From the NCBI GenBank assembly GCA_902803305.1, contig CADCPL010000179.1, positions 1 through 5,384 of the forward strand: 5,384 bases of DNA. Reading direction: 5' to 3'. This document shows, in pieces, positions 1 to 5,384 of this stretch (position 1 is the first letter of the stretch; every line of letters starts with the position of its first letter). The notes beneath the pieces were generated by a model that saw nothing but the letters and a program-made list of their open reading frames with translations, ran no database searches and was not told where the DNA came from. The DNA is from an uncultured Lachnospiraceae bacterium (lineage in GTDB: Bacteria; Bacillota; Clostridia; Lachnospirales; Lachnospiraceae). The position numbers and the translations under genes are program-made.

Positions 1-78
1 ATATACGGCATTCCCCTCTTTTTCATCATTTAATCCGAACCCGTCAAGGATCATTAAAACTGTAGGTTTCTTACTCAT
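1..78 (-). CDS. gpmI: 2,3-bisphosphoglycerate-independent phosphoglycerate mutase, N-terminal fragment
   Basis: Only the first 26 codons are present; the frame runs off the left edge. The protein starts MSKKPTVLMILDGFGLNDEK, the hallmark N-terminus of the cofactor-independent phosphoglycerate mutases (alkaline phosphatase superfamily), which interconvert 3- and 2-phosphoglycerate in cytosolic glycolysis using Mn(II). Asp12 of the ILDGFG motif matches the family's metal-binding aspartate; the catalytic serine (near residue 62 in known enzymes) lies outside the window. The ATG at 76-78 is supported by AAAGGAG six bases upstream. It starts 21 bases after the PilZ gene stop, with no visible promoter or terminator between them, so it is probably co-transcribed with that gene. 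The call rests on a short but very characteristic segment; the ending NAVY, resembling the GNAV of known members, adds support. Confidence 0.9.
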   Translation of the reverse strand, partial: MSKKPTVLMILDGFGLNDEKEGNAVY

Positions 79-84
79 TTCAAA

Positions 85-91
85 CTCCTTT
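85..91 (-). promoter_or_regulatory. ribosome binding site of gpmI
   Basis: On the minus strand the sequence reads AAAGGAG followed by six bases and then the ATG at 76-78. It fills the 21-base gap after the PilZ stop codon and fixes the gpmI start. Confidence 0.85.
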
Positions 92-99
92 ATCTCACA

Positions 100-438
100 T
101 CAACCGTTGGCATCCTCAAATAATTCGTGAATGTTGAACTTTGTAGTATCATTACCGGGCATTCCGATAAAGTTTGCACCGTATACATACTCGTTGTCTT
201 TGCTGTTATCAAATCTGATGATGTTCACAAGAGCATCGACATTATCTCCCGTCCATATCTTGAGCCTGAGCTTATATACCGAATTCATCTCCAGTATCTC
301 ATGGCAGGAAAATCCGATCCCCGAGCCTGAAACATCAATAACATTAATCGGAACGTGCCTGTTATTCGGACCGTCCACTCTCTCCATTTCAATAGTTGCT
401 TCAAGCACAAATCTTTTACTCTTTCTCTTTTCCTGCAT
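100..438 (-). CDS. small PilZ-domain protein, predicted cyclic-di-GMP receptor
   Basis: A 112-residue, single-domain cytosolic protein with no signal peptide or membrane segment. It carries both halves of the PilZ c-di-GMP signature: RKSKR at residues 5-9 (RxxxR) and DVSGSG at 35-40 (DxSxxG), then the alternating beta-strand pattern of a PilZ barrel (VYKLRLKIW at 54-62, VNIIRF at 71-76) and YGANFIG at 86-92. From family knowledge, proteins with both motifs bind c-di-GMP and relay it to partners in motility, exopolysaccharide or transcription; the partner here is unknown. The ATG at 436-438 is chosen because AAAAGGAG stands seven bases before it. A longer frame from a GTG at 523-525 would add 29 residues, but it has no ribosome site and would cover the probable promoter. 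The gene follows queA after 87 bases and precedes gpmI by 21. Confidence 0.88.
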   Translation of the reverse strand: MQEKRKSKRFVLEATIEMERVDGPNNRHVPINVIDVSGSGIGFSCHEILEMNSVYKLRLKIWTGDNVDALVNIIRFDNSKDNEYVYGANFIGMPGNDTTKFNIHELFEDANG

Positions 439-445
439 GACCTTT

Positions 446-453
446 CTCCTTTT
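446..453 (-). promoter_or_regulatory. ribosome binding site of the PilZ gene (decides the start)
   Basis: The minus strand reads AAAAGGAG with a seven-base gap to the ATG at 436-438. It is one of the best ribosome sites in the window and argues for the 112-residue product over the longer frame beginning with GTG at 523-525. Confidence 0.85.
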
Positions 454-485
454 TAGAGATGCGTTGTTATGTAACCCGACTAAAT

Positions 486-514
486 ATGATAATACAAAAG
501 CTCTTTTATTACAA
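486..514 (-). promoter_or_regulatory. predicted sigma-A (sigma-70) type promoter for PilZ-gpmI
   Basis: Minus-strand elements are TTGTAA at 509-514 as the -35 box (four of six matches to TTGACA) and TATCAT at 486-491 as the -10 box (five of six matches to TATAAT), separated by exactly 17 bases. The spacer is AT-rich. Transcription would start near position 479 and leave a leader of about 40 bases containing the ribosome site. The position in the only sizeable intergenic gap fits a new transcription unit starting after queA. A shifted -10 (TATTAT, 490-495) is also possible but has a poorer -35 at optimal spacing. This is prediction by eye only. Confidence 0.5.
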
Positions 515-527
515 GTGATTATCACTT
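513..527. promoter_or_regulatory. 15-base perfect palindrome, possible operator
   Basis: The minus strand reads AAGTGAT-A-ATCACTT: seven-base arms that are perfect inverted copies around one central base. It overlaps the last two bases of the queA stop codon (526-528) and the first two bases of the predicted -35 box (509-514). That placement suits a dimeric regulator acting on the PilZ-gpmI promoter. As RNA it could fold into a six-pair, three-base-loop hairpin, but this is AU-rich and has no following U-tract, so it is not a convincing terminator for queA. No regulator can be named. Confidence 0.4.
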
Positions 528-1551
528 ATATAAGCATCATTGCGTCTCCGAACGAAAAAAAACGGTATCGCTCCCTTATCGCCTCTTCATAAGCGTTCAT
601 GATGTTCTCTTTTCCGGCAAAAGCCGATACAAGCATGAGCAGCGTACTCTCGGGAAGGTGAAAATTGGTTATGAGTCCGTCCATGATCTTAAAATCATAT
701 CCCGGATATATGAATATATCCGTATCCCCGCTTCCCGCCGACACGTTACCGGAAGTGTCCGAAGCACTCTCTATCGTTCTGCAGCTTGTGGTCCCGACAC
801 ATATGACCCTTCCGCCGCTTCGTTTTGTCTCATTGATCAGGTCAGCCGCCTCACTGCTTATCCGGTACCATTCCGAATGCATGTGGTGATCCTTAACATC
901 ATTTACCTTAACGGGGCGAAAAGTCCCAAGTCCGACATGAAGCGTAACATATGCTATCTTAACGCCCGAATTCTCTATCTCATCAAGCAGGCTTTTGGTG
1001 AAGTGAAGACCTGCTGTCGGCGCCGCTGCGCTTCCTTTGTTCTTTGCATATACTGTCTGATATCTGTCCTTGTCGGCAAGCTTCTTGGTTATATATGGCG
1101 GAAGCGGCATCTGACCGAGCTTATCAAGTATCTCTTCAAATATCCCGTCAAATTCAAAAGAAACTATCCTGTTTCCGTCAGGCAGTACGCTTTTGATCTC
1201 GCATACAAGATCATTGTCACCGAAGATCACTCTGGCTCCCGCTCGAAGCTTCTTTCCGGGACGTACAAGGGTTTCCCATTCATTGTCACCCCGCCTTTTC
1301 AGCAGAAACACTTCGACCGCCGCTCCTGTGTCTTCTTTGGTCCCGAGGAGCCTGGCGGGGATAACCTTCGTATCATTAAGAACAAGGCAGTCTCCCTCTT
1401 TAAGGTATTTCTTTACATCCTTGAATATCTTATGTTCTATAACGCCCGTTTTCTTATCCATTACGAGAAGCCGGGATGATGATCTGTCGACAAGCGGATC
1501 CTGAGCGATGAGTTCTTGGGGAAGCTCGTAATAAAAATCGGATGTTTTCAT
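526..1551 (-). CDS. queA: S-adenosylmethionine:tRNA ribosyltransferase-isomerase
   Basis: A complete 341-residue cytosolic enzyme of the usual family length. QueA transfers and isomerises the ribose moiety of S-adenosylmethionine onto preQ1 at position 34 of tRNAs with GUN anticodons (Asp, Asn, His, Tyr), giving epoxyqueuosine, the penultimate step of queuosine synthesis. Family blocks are all present in order: LVLNDTKVIPARL (56-68), MPLPPYI (148-154), YQTVYA (164-169), GSAAAPTAGLHFT (173-185), VTLHVGLGTFRPV (202-214), HMHSEWY (223-229), VGTTSCRTIES (252-262), TDIFIYPGY (277-285), LITNFHLPESTLLMLVSAF (293-311) and RFFSFGDAM (330-338). The ATG at 1549-1551 follows the pheT stop after a single base; its AAGGG ribosome site (1558-1562) lies in the last codons of pheT, so translation is probably coupled. 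No tgt gene is seen downstream within the window, where the next genes are unrelated. Confidence 0.97.
   Translation of the reverse strand: MKTSDFYYELPQELIAQDPLVDRSSSRLLVMDKKTGVIEHKIFKDVKKYLKEGDCLVLNDTKVIPARLLGTKEDTGAAVEVFLLKRRGDNEWETLVRPGKKLRAGARVIFGDNDLVCEIKSVLPDGNRIVSFEFDGIFEEILDKLGQMPLPPYITKKLADKDRYQTVYAKNKGSAAAPTAGLHFTKSLLDEIENSGVKIAYVTLHVGLGTFRPVKVNDVKDHHMHSEWYRISSEAADLINETKRSGGRVICVGTTSCRTIESASDTSGNVSAGSGDTDIFIYPGYDFKIMDGLITNFHLPESTLLMLVSAFAGKENIMNAYEEAIRERYRFFSFGDAMMLI
703..722. repeat. 20-base palindrome inside queA
   Basis: Nine-base arms (CGGATATAT and ATATATCCG) flank a two-base centre, giving a perfect inverted repeat. It lies within codons for the conserved queA motif DIFIYP (residues 278-283). 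The codons GAT ATA TTC ATA TAT CCG create it, so it may well be a by-product of coding and codon choice. In mRNA it could form a nine-pair stem only if the loop were opened by a base pair or two. Confidence 0.6.
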
Positions 1552-1552
1552 T

Positions 1553-3916
1553 TCACGCCCTTAAAACAACATTCTTATCCGCAAGTTTTTTGATTATGGC
1601 ATCCATCCTGCTCTGGACTTCTTCACCGGTAAGAGTCCTGTCATCCGTTTCAAAGGAGTATCTTATGGTGACGCTCTTCTTATCTTCCGCATCATATATA
1701 TCTATAACACTGACACGGGCAAGTTCGGGATTATCCTTCCTGTTCCAGCATTCTTCAAGATCCTCGAATCTGACTCCGTCGGGAACGACAAGAGAAAGAT
1801 CATAATCCACTGCAGGGAATCTTGAAGGCTCACGAAACTCAAGATCACGAGCCTCAAGTTCATCAAAGATATCCATATCTATCTCTATGCATACGACCGA
1901 ACAATTCTTGGCGATCTTCGCAAGTGTGGCGGGATGTATCGTGCACAATACTCCGAACTCTTTTGATGAGGCAAGTCTTGCGGTATTCTTCGGATGCTGC
2001 CATTCGTGTTCGGGTGTTATCTTAGTGTAGCTTACCCTGTCATGCTTAAGCTCCGATACAATGGTGTTCACCATATCAACGGCACGCATATAGAGAACTT
2101 TTTCCGATTCTTCCTTGCTGTACAATGCGATACCGAGAATACGCCTTTCATTTGCAGCCCCGTCGGCCTTTGTTCCGTGAACGCATCTTCCGATCTCAAA
2201 TATCGAAAACGTATCATCAAAACTCCTGTTTTTATATATGAACGGAAGAAGACTCGGCATCATTGATGTACGAAGTATTCCTGTCTCTTTTTCTTCCGAT
2301 GCGCCAAGAAGCTTGACGTTGTCCTCTATCGAAAGACCCAGGGTCCGCATATCGTCCGGATCGCACCAGATCCTTGAATGAACCTCGTGGCATGCATATC
2401 TCTTTACGAGCAGATCCTTGATGCTGTTTTCGTTGATCTTTCGCATCGACTGTCTTGCGGGAAGGAGCGGCTCAAACGTTGTCTTGATATCAAAATTGTC
2501 ATAGCCGTATATCCTTGTTATCTCTTCTACGATATCCGCCTGCATTGACACATCCTTTGTGGCACGGTAAGACGGGACTGTCACCTTGAACTCATCCCCG
2601 TTTCTCTCCACTCCGAATCCGAGGCTTATCAGGGTCTTTTCGATACGGTCCGAAGAGATATCTATACCCGTATATCTGTCAAGGAACTTCTTTTCAAACG
2701 GTATTTTGATCTCCGGATATTTTTTCACATACACATCGGTTATTCCCGTAACACATCTTGCCCCTGCATCGGATTCAAGCAGGAGTTTTAAAAATCTCTT
2801 TGCTGCAACGATCGTCATCTCCGGATCGAGCGTCTTTTCATATCGTGCCGAAGCATCGGTACGAAGAGCCATACGACTTGCACTCTTTCTGACGCACACA
2901 CTGTCAAAATTGGCCGACTCCAGAACCACCGTATCCGTATCATCAACAATCTCGCTGTCCAGTCCGCCCATTATTCCCGCGATCGCAACAGGTGTCTTGT
3001 CATCATAGATCAACAGCGTATCTGTCGTGATCTCACGCTCATTACCGTCAAGCGTTGTGAACTTAAGCGGCTCCTTCGGAGTATCTATGACGATCCTGTT
3101 TATCTTCTTGCCGTCAAAAGCATGCATGGGCTGACCGAGTTCGAGCATTATGTAGTTTGTTATATCCGCCAGCAGATTGATCGGACGCATTCCGCAGTAA
3201 TACAGTCTCACCTGCATCTTGGCGGGACTTACATGCTCATGTATGTTTTCGATCCTCATTGATGTATATCTGTAGCACAGATCTTTGTTTGCGATCTCTA
3301 CCTCAACCCTTGCGTCACCCTCATATGTATTCTCTTCAACCGGAAGCGGGAGCAGGGGCTTTCCCGTAAGGGCCGCAAATTCTCTTGCGATCCCGTAATG
3401 CCCCCAAAGATCAGGTCTGTTTGTAAGAGATTTGTTATCCACCTCAAAGATAACATCATCTATCGGATATATTTCCTTAATATCCGTACCGTTCTCATAA
3501 GAGTTGTCAAGTTCGAGTATCCCCGAATGATCATCACTGATACCCAGTTCCTTACCCGAGCAGCACATTCCGTTGGATACTACTCCGCGAAGCTTGGCCT
3601 GCTTTAAAGTCATCCCTCCGACACTTCCGCCGACTTTTGCAAAGGCAGTCTTAATACCGCTCCTTGCGTTGGGTGCACCGCAGACAACATCATAAACCTC
3701 ATCACCGGCATCGACTTTCAGAACATGAAGATGATCGGAATCCGGGTGATCCTCGCATGATATGATCTCGCCCACAACCACATTGCTGACGTCTTTTCCC
3801 TTATACTCGATGCCTTCTACCTCGGCTGTTGATAACGTGAATTTATGTATGAGTTTTTCAAGGTCTTCACCTTCAAGATCAACAAAATCTCTGATCCAGT
3901 TCATTGAAACAAGCAT
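1553..3916 (-). CDS. pheT: phenylalanyl-tRNA synthetase beta subunit
   Basis: A complete 787-residue subunit of the (alpha-beta)2 class II enzyme that charges tRNA-Phe; beta supplies structure, editing and tRNA contacts. Domains in order: N-terminal B1 (about 1-38); EMAP/OB-fold tRNA-binding domain (about 42-150, with HPDSDHLHVLKVDAG and VCGAPNAR); B3/4 editing domain (about 210-385, with GQPMHAFD at 261-268, AGIMGG at 313-318 and LES at 332-334; His265 and Glu333 fall where editing-site residues are described in bacterial PheT); B5 (about 400-478, PSYRATKDVSM, EEITRIYGYDNF); catalytic-like core (about 490-690); and C-terminal ferredoxin-fold anticodon-binding domain (about 696-787, FPAVDYDLSLVV). 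The ATG at 3914-3916 is chosen over the in-frame ATG four codons later because GAGGGGG lies eight bases ahead. The VDNKSLTNRPDLWGHYGIAR segment (159-178) differs from the common bacterial TPNRADCLS-type wording, suggesting an unusual PheT branch. It follows pheS by 15 bases and precedes queA by one. Confidence 0.97.
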   Translation of the reverse strand: MLVSMNWIRDFVDLEGEDLEKLIHKFTLSTAEVEGIEYKGKDVSNVVVGEIISCEDHPDSDHLHVLKVDAGDEVYDVVCGAPNARSGIKTAFAKVGGSVGGMTLKQAKLRGVVSNGMCCSGKELGISDDHSGILELDNSYENGTDIKEIYPIDDVIFEVDNKSLTNRPDLWGHYGIAREFAALTGKPLLPLPVEENTYEGDARVEVEIANKDLCYRYTSMRIENIHEHVSPAKMQVRLYYCGMRPINLLADITNYIMLELGQPMHAFDGKKINRIVIDTPKEPLKFTTLDGNEREITTDTLLIYDDKTPVAIAGIMGGLDSEIVDDTDTVVLESANFDSVCVRKSASRMALRTDASARYEKTLDPEMTIVAAKRFLKLLLESDAGARCVTGITDVYVKKYPEIKIPFEKKFLDRYTGIDISSDRIEKTLISLGFGVERNGDEFKVTVPSYRATKDVSMQADIVEEITRIYGYDNFDIKTTFEPLLPARQSMRKINENSIKDLLVKRYACHEVHSRIWCDPDDMRTLGLSIEDNVKLLGASEEKETGILRTSMMPSLLPFIYKNRSFDDTFSIFEIGRCVHGTKADGAANERRILGIALYSKEESEKVLYMRAVDMVNTIVSELKHDRVSYTKITPEHEWQHPKNTARLASSKEFGVLCTIHPATLAKIAKNCSVVCIEIDMDIFDELEARDLEFREPSRFPAVDYDLSLVVPDGVRFEDLEECWNRKDNPELARVSVIDIYDAEDKKSVTIRYSFETDDRTLTGEEVQSRMDAIIKKLADKNVVLRA

Positions 3917-3924
3917 GACAATTT

Positions 3925-3931
3925 CCCCCTC
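3925..3931 (-). promoter_or_regulatory. ribosome binding site of pheT
   Basis: GAGGGGG directly follows the pheS TAA codon (3932-3934) and stands eight bases before the ATG at 3914-3916. It supports that start over the second methionine at 3902-3904, and the short gap suggests ribosomes finishing pheS reinitiate on pheT, which would help keep the subunits balanced. Confidence 0.75.
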
Positions 3932-4996
3932 TTAGCATGAAATAAACTGTGACAGCGCCGCAAGATCGCCTTCGTTAAACGTTCGGATGTCCTTTACCTG
4001 ATACTTCATCATGGCAAGTCTTGTAAGCCCGAGACCGAATGCAAAGCCGGTATACTCATAAGGATCTTCCTCACTGTTGATCCCGCCGTACTTCAGAACA
4101 TTCGGATGGATCATTCCGCACGGACACAGTTCGAGCCAACCGGAATTCTTACAGGAACTGCAACCTTTGCCGCCGCATATAAGGCACTGGATATCAAGCT
4201 CAAAGCCCGGTTCGACAAACGGGAAAAAGCCCGGACGCAGCCTTACGGTAACGTCTCTTTTGAACACCTCCGACAGCATCGTCTTCATGAAATAGATAAG
4301 ATTTGATATCGAAATGTTCTTATCTATCATTATCCCTTCCATCTGGAAGAATGTATTTTCATGGCAGGCATCGATAGCCTCATTTCTGAAACATCTGCCG
4401 GGAAATACCGCTCTTATCGGACGTCCGTTCTCCTTGAGCAGTTTTCCGTATTTATGCATGATCGCATTCTGAGCAGCTGATGTATGGCTTTTCAGAAGCT
4501 GATTGGGCGTCGTCAGATAATATGTGTCCTGCATGTCTCTTGCCGGATGATACTTGGGAATGTTAAGCGCTTCAAAGCAGTGATAATCATCCACGATCTC
4601 ACTGTAATCTTCCACATCAAATCCCATCGACTCAAATATCCCTTCAAGTTCACGCTGAACAAGGCTGATGGGATGGTATGATCCTCTCCTGATGCTCTCC
4701 GGAAGGGATTCGTCATAACTCGGCGTGGCATCGATCAGACACTGCTCTTCCATCTTTCTGATCTCCGAGAGTTTTTCGTCAAACCTATGCGAGATCTCCT
4801 GCTTGAAAGAATTGATGAGCGCACCGGCTTCTTTTTTCTGTTCATTCGGTATCTTGGCCAGTTCCTGCATCAACAAAGAGACCTGACCTTTCTTACTTAA
4901 GAAAGCAAGCCTCAGTTCCTCAAGAGTTTTCTGATCGGAAACGTCTGAAAGCTCCCTGGCAAATCTTTTCTTCAGCTCCTCTATACGATCCTTCAT
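3932..4996 (-). CDS. pheS: phenylalanyl-tRNA synthetase alpha subunit
   Basis: A complete 354-residue catalytic subunit, slightly longer than the usual 330-350. It activates phenylalanine with ATP and transfers it to tRNA-Phe together with PheT. Residues 1 to about 85 form the charged N-terminal coiled-coil that contacts tRNA. The class II core follows: motif 1 region HPISLVQRELEGIFESMGF (108-126), FEALNIPKYHPARDMQDTYY (141-160), motif 2 with FRNE at 203-206 and FFQMEG at 216-221, FFPFVEPGFELD (257-268) and motif 3 in GFAFGLGLTRLAMM (317-330). Ala319 occupies the position known as Ala294 in E. coli, which shapes the phenylalanine pocket, and is the normal residue. A cysteine cluster at 271, 274, 279, 282, 291 and 293 precedes the CGMIHPNVL block. 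The ATG at 4994-4996 has AAAGGA six bases upstream, inside the final codons of the preceding membrane-protein gene. No T-box leader is visible, as there is no room for one ahead of the gene. Confidence 0.97.
   Translation of the reverse strand: MKDRIEELKKRFARELSDVSDQKTLEELRLAFLSKKGQVSLLMQELAKIPNEQKKEAGALINSFKQEISHRFDEKLSEIRKMEEQCLIDATPSYDESLPESIRRGSYHPISLVQRELEGIFESMGFDVEDYSEIVDDYHCFEALNIPKYHPARDMQDTYYLTTPNQLLKSHTSAAQNAIMHKYGKLLKENGRPIRAVFPGRCFRNEAIDACHENTFFQMEGIMIDKNISISNLIYFMKTMLSEVFKRDVTVRLRPGFFPFVEPGFELDIQCLICGGKGCSSCKNSGWLELCPCGMIHPNVLKYGGINSEEDPYEYTGFAFGLGLTRLAMMKYQVKDIRTFNEGDLAALSQFISC
4118..4186 (-). other. cysteine-rich, zinc-ribbon-like segment of PheS
   Basis: PheS residues 271-293 contain CxxCGGKGCxxC followed nine residues later by CPC. 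Four cysteines in CxxC-x4-CxxC arrangement are typical of a small metal knuckle; related CGGxGCxxCK inserts are known in PheS of several Bacillota. The added CPC pair just before GMIHPNV is less familiar to me. Metal binding is inferred from the spacing only. Confidence 0.6.
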
Positions 4997-4999
4997 AAT

Positions 5000-5384
5000 C
5001 TATCCTTTCCTTTCTTGAACCCCCTTATTGGATTCTATGTATAAATTCATTAATGCTCCCAGGAACATCAGATACATCCCAACATACAGCCATATCCCGA
5101 TCACGAGAACGACCGCAAAACTGCCGTACATGCTGTAGCCCGTAAAGGATGACAGATAAAGCGAAAACAATCTGGTGAAGAGAATCCACAACAGACTCGC
5201 AGCGGCTGCGCCCCATACCTGCGACAGGATGCGTATCTTCTTATACGGGAGCACGCAATAAAAAAACATATACAGTATGAACAGCACCGCAAACATAATG
5301 ATGTTCTTTACTTCCAGCAGGCTGCTCAGCACATCAGGTATGATCACATAATGACTCAGTACGTTTGTGATCGTATTTCCGAAG
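5000..5384 (-). CDS. YihY/BrkB-family (UPF0761) membrane protein, C-terminal part
   Basis: The frame is open to the right edge of the window (translated edge FGNTITNVLSHYV), so the 5' end of the gene is missing and 127 residues are visible. Three hydrophobic helices are seen: near 5249-5302 (IIMFAVLFILYMFFYCVL), 5150-5218 (VWGAAAASLLWILFTRLF) and 5048-5122 (SFAVVLVIGIWLYVGMYLMF). The run SLYLSSFTGYSMYGSFA plus the later GALMN matches the conserved end of YihY/BrkB proteins, which usually have six helices. An LPYKK loop joins the first two helices. The biochemical role is unresolved; older names such as ribonuclease BN came from a mistaken assignment, and the virulence label comes from Bordetella. 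A short charged tail (SNKGVQERKG) ends at TAG, three bases before pheS, and its codons carry the pheS ribosome site, so it is likely the upstream member of the pheS-pheT-queA operon. Confidence 0.88.
   Translation of the reverse strand, partial: FGNTITNVLSHYVIIPDVLSSLLEVKNIIMFAVLFILYMFFYCVLPYKKIRILSQVWGAAAASLLWILFTRLFSLYLSSFTGYSMYGSFAVVLVIGIWLYVGMYLMFLGALMNLYIESNKGVQERKG
5003..5014 (-). promoter_or_regulatory. ribosome binding site of pheS inside the upstream gene
   Basis: The minus strand has two purine-rich cores, GAAAGG at 5009-5014 and AAAGGA at 5003-5008; the nearer one is six bases before the pheS ATG. Both lie in codons for the last residues (ERKG) of the BrkB-family protein, so pheS translation initiation overlaps the end of that gene. 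Confidence 0.7.

Noticed and set aside
492..508. Weak hairpin in the spacer of the predicted promoter (AAAAG-AG-CTTTT) as a terminator of queA.
   Set aside because: The stem is short and AT-only apart from one GC pair, the loop is two bases and no U-tract follows, so it does not resemble an intrinsic terminator.
100..525. Longer 141-residue version of the PilZ protein from a GTG at 523-525.
   Set aside because: The extra 29 residues lack a ribosome site, lie outside the PilZ fold and cover the likely promoter. The ATG at 436-438 has an excellent AAAAGGAG.
131..592. Plus-strand open frame of 153 codons opposite the PilZ gene and the end of queA.
   Set aside because: It is antisense to two supported genes and the promoter region, with low-complexity Ser/Leu-rich translation and no ribosome site.
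658..1479. Long plus-strand open frame of 273 codons opposite queA.
   Set aside because: It is wholly antisense to an unmistakable, full-length queA. Its translation has no recognisable motif, is rich in Arg, Cys and Tyr in a shadow-frame manner, and no good ribosome site is seen before it.
4513..4731. Minus-strand 72-codon frame inside pheS in another frame.
   Set aside because: It overlaps the catalytic core of pheS in a different frame and has no features of its own.

Overview
The window is a compact bacterial housekeeping block with every gene on the minus strand, so transcription runs from the right end to the left. Strong AGGAG-type ribosome sites, a sigma-70/sigma-A-like promoter, intermediate GC by eye, tight gene packing and the gene set point to a low-to-mid GC Bacillota, probably a Clostridia member of Lachnospiraceae type. 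That taxonomic placement is inference: no rRNA or other marker is present.

Layout in transcription order. (1) The C-terminal part of a YihY/BrkB-family integral membrane protein enters at the right edge (5000-5384). (2) Three bases later come pheS (3932-4996) and then pheT (1553-3916), encoding the alpha and beta subunits of phenylalanyl-tRNA synthetase. (3) One base after pheT begins queA (526-1551), which makes the epoxyqueuosine precursor of the queuosine tRNA modification. These four genes have gaps of 3, 15 and 1 bases, and each ribosome site lies in or against the end of the preceding gene, so they look like one translationally coupled operon with a tRNA theme. (4) An 87-base gap (439-525) holds a plausible promoter with a 15-base palindrome against its -35 box. 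(5) This promoter would drive a small PilZ-domain protein (100-438) with an intact cyclic-di-GMP binding signature. (6) Twenty-one bases later starts gpmI (1-78, only the first 26 codons), the cofactor-independent phosphoglycerate mutase of glycolysis.

How the genes work together: PheS and PheT form one heterotetrameric enzyme, and QueA also acts on tRNA. PilZ plus gpmI appears to be a second transcription unit pairing a c-di-GMP receptor with a glycolytic enzyme; whether that pairing has functional meaning is unknown.

I see no mobile element, CRISPR array, RNA gene or clear intrinsic terminator, and no gene-free stretch above 300 bases. I do not find evidence for a wholly new biological system. 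The points most worth a second look are the sequence type of the PheS/PheT pair, the cysteine cluster in PheS, and the operator-like palindrome before the PilZ gene.
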